From the NCBI RefSeq assembly GCF_019931755.1, contig NZ_CP082918.1, positions 786,001-850,000 on the forward strand: a stretch of DNA of 64,000 nucleotides. Reading direction: 5' to 3'. The notes under the pieces were generated by a model. It was not told the DNA's origin, did not search any database, and saw only the letters and a list, made by a program, of their open reading frames with translations. Below are positions 60,720 through 64,000 of this stretch, one piece after another. The position numbers were made by a program, and so were the translations under genes. This DNA comes from Sutcliffiella horikoshii. GTDB taxonomy: Bacteria > Bacillota > Bacilli > Bacillales > Bacillaceae_I. Every line of letters starts with the position of its first letter. Position 1 is the first letter of the stretch.

Positions 60720-61505
60720 CTATAAGATTTTTACCGTTGCCAAAACAGGATAATGATCTGACGGATACCCTCCATCAAAACTATCTCTAAGAATGTGGGC
60801 AGTAAGAAACTCTACCCTGTTCGATCCGAATATGTAATCGATGGGACTGCCTTTTATTCCGCCCTCATAGGCATGAAAAGTAAGGCTGTCTTCCTTTTCT
60901 TCTTCAGTAAAACAAGAATAACAGCTTTCCATGGACGAAACTTCCGCCAATGCTTCACTTTCAGGCACATCATTAAAATCGCCGGTTAAAATAACTGGCA
61001 AGCTTTTCGCGTTATCTTTACTACGGATCACGTCACGAATTAGTTTCAATCCTTCCTTCCTCGCAAGCTTCCCCATATGATCAAGATGCGTGTTAAAAAA
61101 GCGCAAAACTGGTTCGGTTTGTCCCTTTGGAATAAGCTCCACCCAGGAACAAATTCTTTCGCAGTGTGCATCCCAGCCCTTACTTCCGATAATATCTGGG
61201 GTTTCTGATAGCATAAAGGACCCTTTTGAACCTGTGGTAAAACTGGACTTTTTAACAAATACAGCACTGAATTCTCCAACCTCCGTGGAAACGGTTCGAT
61301 TGACTGCGTATACTTCATAGGACTCTTTGAATCTCTCTTTTAGCCATTCAAGCATGGGAATGGTTGCTTCCTGTGTGCCGATAACGTCAGGCGAGTAAGT
61401 ATGAATGGTTTCTGCAATCCAGTGTTTACGGTCTTCCCAGATAAATGGGTCAGTGGGGACGATAACACGTAGATTAAAGGACATGACGGTATATGTATGT
61501 TTCAA
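60720..61505 (-). CDS. Endonuclease/exonuclease/phosphatase-family protein
   Basis: A 261-aa metal-dependent EEP-fold hydrolase. Conserved blocks are MSFNLRV with the Asn, GTQEATIPML with the Glu metal ligand, FFNTHLDHMG, LTGDFNDVPES and PSDHYPV with the C-terminal catalytic Asp-His. The substrate could be a phosphate ester or nucleic acid. It has no signal peptide. The start is TTG 61505, with AAGGAGGAA upstream; the open frame begins earlier at 61538, but that region includes the ribosome site. Confidence 0.87.
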   Translation of the reverse strand: MKHTYTVMSFNLRVIVPTDPFIWEDRKHWIAETIHTYSPDVIGTQEATIPMLEWLKERFKESYEVYAVNRTVSTEVGEFSAVFVKKSSFTTGSKGSFMLSETPDIIGSKGWDAHCERICSWVELIPKGQTEPVLRFFNTHLDHMGKLARKEGLKLIRDVIRSKDNAKSLPVILTGDFNDVPESEALAEVSSMESCYSCFTEEEKEDSLTFHAYEGGIKGSPIDYIFGSNRVEFLTAHILRDSFDGGYPSDHYPVLATVKIL

Positions 61506-61585
61506 AGACCATTCCTCCTTAAAAGTTTTCGGTAACAACTATTTCGATAAAACAATTAGGAGTTCCTGCAAAATAGAAGACAAAA

Positions 61586-61618
61586 CAAAAAAGCGCCGAA
61601 TACAATTGGCACTTTTTA
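61586..61618 (-). terminator. Terminator of the zinc-ribbon gene
   Basis: On the minus strand AAAAAG-GCC pairs with GGC-CTTTTTT around a 10-base loop; one mismatch is in the stem. It lies 10 bases after the gene at 61628. Confidence 0.7.
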
Positions 61619-61627
61619 TAGTATCTA

Positions 61628-61837
61628 TTAACGGGAAGCCTTTGGTGGCTGGCACACGTCACATTTGCGTTGGTTATTATTTTTAAATTTTGTAAAAGTC
61701 TTTTCAAAGTTGCTGCCACACTCACATTTAAACAGTAACTTCTGAGAGAATCCGTGGTATTCAGTCGATAACAGTTTACTCTCTGAATTCTTCTCCACAA
61801 ATTCATTTATTTTACCAATAGTCCATCGTTTATTCAT
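61628..61837 (-). CDS. Small zinc-ribbon protein, 69 aa
   Basis: A 69-aa protein with a four-Cys zinc site, CECG and CDVC, separated by about 20 residues (KTFTKFKNNNQRK). The N-terminus MNKRWTIGKINEFVEKNS resembles the small N-terminal module found before homing-type nuclease domains in Bacillus and phages. No nuclease domain follows, so it may be a solo domain or a remnant. The ATG follows GAGGTGTTAGGAA. It has its own terminator. Confidence 0.6.
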   Translation of the reverse strand: MNKRWTIGKINEFVEKNSESKLLSTEYHGFSQKLLFKCECGSNFEKTFTKFKNNNQRKCDVCQPPKASR

Positions 61838-61885
61838 TTCCTAACACCTCACATCCGTACATATTATAACATGGTCGTGGGTAGA

Positions 61886-61930
61886 AGGGACAGGCACTTC
61901 GACCCAATAAGGGTCAAAGTGCCTGTCCCT
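61886..61930. repeat. Long palindromic REP-like element
   Basis: AGGGACAGGCACTTCGACCC (61886-61905) and GGGTCAAAGTGCCTGTCCCT (61911-61930) pair over 20 bp with one mismatch around AATAA. It resembles the dispersed GGGACAGGCAC palindromes of Bacillaceae genomes. It lies in the gap before the sulfatase gene and is too GC-rich for this AT-rich gap. Confidence 0.8.
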
Positions 61931-61998
61931 GAAATATGCTCTAAACTCTTCGCATAGAGTAAAGTAGGAACATATTGAACCGTAAAGGTGGGACAACG

Positions 61999-63783
61999 AT
62001 GGCTAAAGAATTACGGACAATCAAGAAACCCAACTTTCTCATCCTGATGGTAGATCAGCAACGTTACCCAAGTGTCTATGAAAATGAAGAACTTAGAAAA
62101 TGGCAACGTGAAAACCTGCTTACCCAAGAGCTCCTGAAAAAGAATGGATTCGAATTTACGAAGCACTATGTTGGAAGCACAGCTTGCTCTCCAAGCAGAA
62201 CCACCCTATATACTGGGCAATATCCTTCCCTTCATGGGGTGACGCAAACGAGTGGTGCAGCGAAAACCTCTTTTGATTCGGACATGTTTTGGCTTGATCC
62301 TAATACCGTGCCAACTATGGGCGAATATTTCCGTGCAGCAGGTTACAAAACTTTTTGGAAAGGCAAATGGCATGCGTCTGAAGAGGACATTCTTATACCG
62401 GGAACGAAAAACTCTCTGCCAAGCTATACCTCTACAGGCAGACCGGACAAGAGAAATGTAGAGGAATATCTCGCCTCCAATCGCCTAAGTGATTACGGAT
62501 TTGACGGTTGGGTCGGACCAGAGCCACATGGTTCTTCTCCTCGGAACTCTGCAAGCTCAGCTGCTATTGGGGTAAGCGGAAGGGATGTCATCTATGCTCA
62601 AGAAACAGTAGAGCTCCTGCAGTCATTGGAAAATGAATGTCATCGAGATTCTTCCCCATGGTTTGTCATGTGCTCACTTGTTAACCCTCATGACATTGCG
62701 ATTTATGGGATCTACACAGAGTTAAGTCCTTTGTTCAACTTTGAAATTGACCCATCCGTGCCTTTCATCCCGCCACCGCCGACTGCCAATGAATCACTAA
62801 GTACCAAGCCTTCCGCCCAAGAGAGCTATCGTGAGATTTACCCAAAGGCACTCCAACCAATTAGAGATAACGTTTCTTACAGACAGCTCTATTATTCTTT
62901 GCAAAAGAAAGCAGACCAAGAAATGGGGAAGGTTTTCCGAACCTTGCAGGAGTCTACATTTTACGAAAATACGATTGTCGTCTTTCTGTCTGACCATGGA
63001 GAACTGCTTGGTGCGCATGGAGGACTTTATCAGAAATGGTACAATACGTACGAGGAATCCATCCATGTGCCATTGATTATCCACAGTCCGAAACTATTTT
63101 CCGGAAAAGAAACCACTGATATGCTTACAAGCCATGTCGATGTACTACCGACCATGTTAGGACTCGCAGACATTGACGTAGATGAGATCCAACAGCATCT
63201 TCAACGGGATCATACAGAAGTCCACCCACTAGTAGGGCGGGACCTGACACCTCTCCTAATGGGAAAAAACAAATTTTACCGTGCCAACGAACCACTTTAT
63301 TTTATGAGTGACGACGACGTCACCCAAGGGCTAAACCAAGTCTCGGCAACAGGGGAACCTTATCATGCGGTCATTCAACCAAACCACACCGAAGCAATTA
63401 TCACCAAACTATCCACAGGTGAGAACGGAACAAAAGAAATCTGGAAACTCACACGCTACTATGACAATCCACAATTTTGGAGCAATCCTGGAGTCGAAAA
63501 TGTCACCACCACTCAAGTATCTCAAACATCTTCAGAAGAGAAGGTAGACTGTGCATTATGCATCACGACCACCAAAACGAGACCAGTCCCGGAACAATAT
63601 GAACTATACAATTTGACAAAAGATCCGTTAGAAGAAACCAATCTTGCTTATCCAGACAATCGAACTCCAGAAACAATAGCTATCCAAAAGCTCCTTATGG
63701 TGGGTTTAGAGGAACAGTGCAAGCAAAAGAGGTTGGAACCTTCAAGTGGGGAAGTACCAGGGATGCCTTCGTGTAAAAACTAA
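61999..63783 (+). CDS. Sulfatase (cytoplasmic, formylglycine type)
   Basis: A 594-aa sulfatase. The active-site motif is CSPSRTTLYTG, with C63 to be converted to formylglycine. Metal ligands are in LMVDQQR (N-terminal Asp pair region), VNPHDIAIYG and LSDHGELLGAHGG. It has no signal peptide, so its substrate must be intracellular. No formylglycine-generating enzyme is encoded in the window. ATG 61999 follows AAAGGTGGG; the open frame begins at 61975. A strong terminator follows. Phosphonate hydrolase activity cannot be excluded. Confidence 0.88.
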   Translation: MAKELRTIKKPNFLILMVDQQRYPSVYENEELRKWQRENLLTQELLKKNGFEFTKHYVGSTACSPSRTTLYTGQYPSLHGVTQTSGAAKTSFDSDMFWLDPNTVPTMGEYFRAAGYKTFWKGKWHASEEDILIPGTKNSLPSYTSTGRPDKRNVEEYLASNRLSDYGFDGWVGPEPHGSSPRNSASSAAIGVSGRDVIYAQETVELLQSLENECHRDSSPWFVMCSLVNPHDIAIYGIYTELSPLFNFEIDPSVPFIPPPPTANESLSTKPSAQESYREIYPKALQPIRDNVSYRQLYYSLQKKADQEMGKVFRTLQESTFYENTIVVFLSDHGELLGAHGGLYQKWYNTYEESIHVPLIIHSPKLFSGKETTDMLTSHVDVLPTMLGLADIDVDEIQQHLQRDHTEVHPLVGRDLTPLLMGKNKFYRANEPLYFMSDDDVTQGLNQVSATGEPYHAVIQPNHTEAIITKLSTGENGTKEIWKLTRYYDNPQFWSNPGVENVTTTQVSQTSSEEKVDCALCITTTKTRPVPEQYELYNLTKDPLEETNLAYPDNRTPETIAIQKLLMVGLEEQCKQKRLEPSSGEVPGMPSCKN

Positions 63784-63784
63784 A

Positions 63785-63835
63785 AGAAGCCAAACGACCT
63801 GGTTAAAATAGGTTGTTTGGCTTCTTATTTATGTT
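63785..63835. terminator. Terminator of the sulfatase gene
   Basis: AAGAAGCCAAACGACCT pairs with AGGTTGTTTGGCTTCTT with one mismatch, followed by ATTTATG. The A-rich left side could also serve the convergent LysE gene. Confidence 0.88.
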
Positions 63836-63846
63836 TGTTTAATTTT

Positions 63847-64000
63847 TTACTCTGAACCCTTCTCCAACGCCAACTTTACTCCAAAACCAATCAATACAAT
63901 ACCAGTAATGGACTCAATGACAGTGGTGGTACGCGGTCTTTTCATAAATGCACTAATTTGATCCACTAGATAGATGTAAAGGACAAACCAAATGGCTGTC
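63847..64000 (-). CDS. LysE/RhtB-family transporter, C-terminal end (partial)
   Basis: Read on the minus strand the last 50 codons give WFVLYIYLVDQISAFM, then VIESITGIVLIGFGVKLALE and a TAA stop. The last helix with TGI-x-LIGFG-x-KLA is typical of LysE/RhtB amino-acid exporters. The rest of the gene lies beyond the window edge. Confidence 0.78.
   Translation of the reverse strand, partial: TAIWFVLYIYLVDQISAFMKRPRTTTVIESITGIVLIGFGVKLALEKGSE

Overview
The window looks like the chromosome of an aerobic, spore-forming Bacillaceae species close to Bacillus/Sutcliffiella. It is moderately AT-rich, has strong AAGGAGG-type ribosome binding sites, uses many TTG and GTG starts, and carries a sporulation-type PdaA. 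It also preserves neighbourhoods matching the B. subtilis yfj-yfk-yfl region (map/yflG end, cax/yfkE, yfkD, yfkAB, pdaA/yfjS, an AlkA-type glycosylase like yfjP, an RlmCD-type methylase like yfjO). No rRNA, tRNA, transposase, prophage or CRISPR array was seen.

Region 1 (1-12.8 kb). After the tail of a methionine aminopeptidase and an unknown gene comes one long + strand operon for recycling cell-wall amino sugars. It starts at a near-perfect sigma-A promoter (869-897) with a palindrome beside it. Gene order is sugar kinase (MurK-like), murR, murQ, lipoprotein binding protein, two permeases, MsmX-type ATPase, DUF624 protein, namZ, nagZ, anmK. Neither glycosidase has a signal peptide. The likely scheme is ABC import of MurNAc/GlcNAc oligosaccharides, cytoplasmic splitting by NamZ and NagZ, phosphorylation by the kinase and AnmK, and etherase cleavage by MurQ to GlcNAc-6-P plus D-lactate.

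Region 2 (12.8-17.8 kb). Two tandem-repeat arrays separate this operon from convergent glcD-glcF (glycolate/D-lactate oxidase), a CdaR-type regulator and a YdaG-like stress protein. Region 3 (17.9-30.9 kb) holds housekeeping genes: cation/proton antiporter, YczE-type membrane protein, yfkD, yfkAB, an acetyltransferase-pentapeptide fusion, class I fumarase, pdaA, DNA glycosylase, rRNA methylase, a DUF1456 protein behind two consensus DnaA boxes, and a Gfo/Idh oxidoreductase.

Region 4 (31.4-43.6 kb). After a SWIM-finger protein and a nucleoside hydrolase comes a XylFGH-type sugar ABC operon with a CcpA (cre) site over its promoter. Next follow a membrane-anchored sugar sensor, a LytS-type kinase and a YesN-type regulator (the XylFII-LytS-YesN arrangement), then a further sugar-binding lipoprotein.

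Region 5 (43.6-64 kb) is a mixed accessory zone: PPP phosphatase, DMT transporter, fatty-acid desaturase with DesR-like sites, a cupin/HD-GYP protein, DJ-1 amidotransferase, transglutaminase lipoprotein, DUF1835 and DUF4097 proteins, diguanylate cyclase, aminotransferase, secreted M28 peptidase, small membrane proteins, DinB, an autoregulated XRE repressor with a membrane partner, an EEP phosphatase, a cytoplasmic sulfatase and a cut LysE exporter.

The most unusual feature is a set of intergenic arrays of tandem units with the same 52-bp period (one is 51 bp) at 12820, 13020, 22890, 30987 and 49449. They fall into at least two sequence families and mostly sit where convergent genes meet. Fifty-two bp is about five turns of B-DNA.
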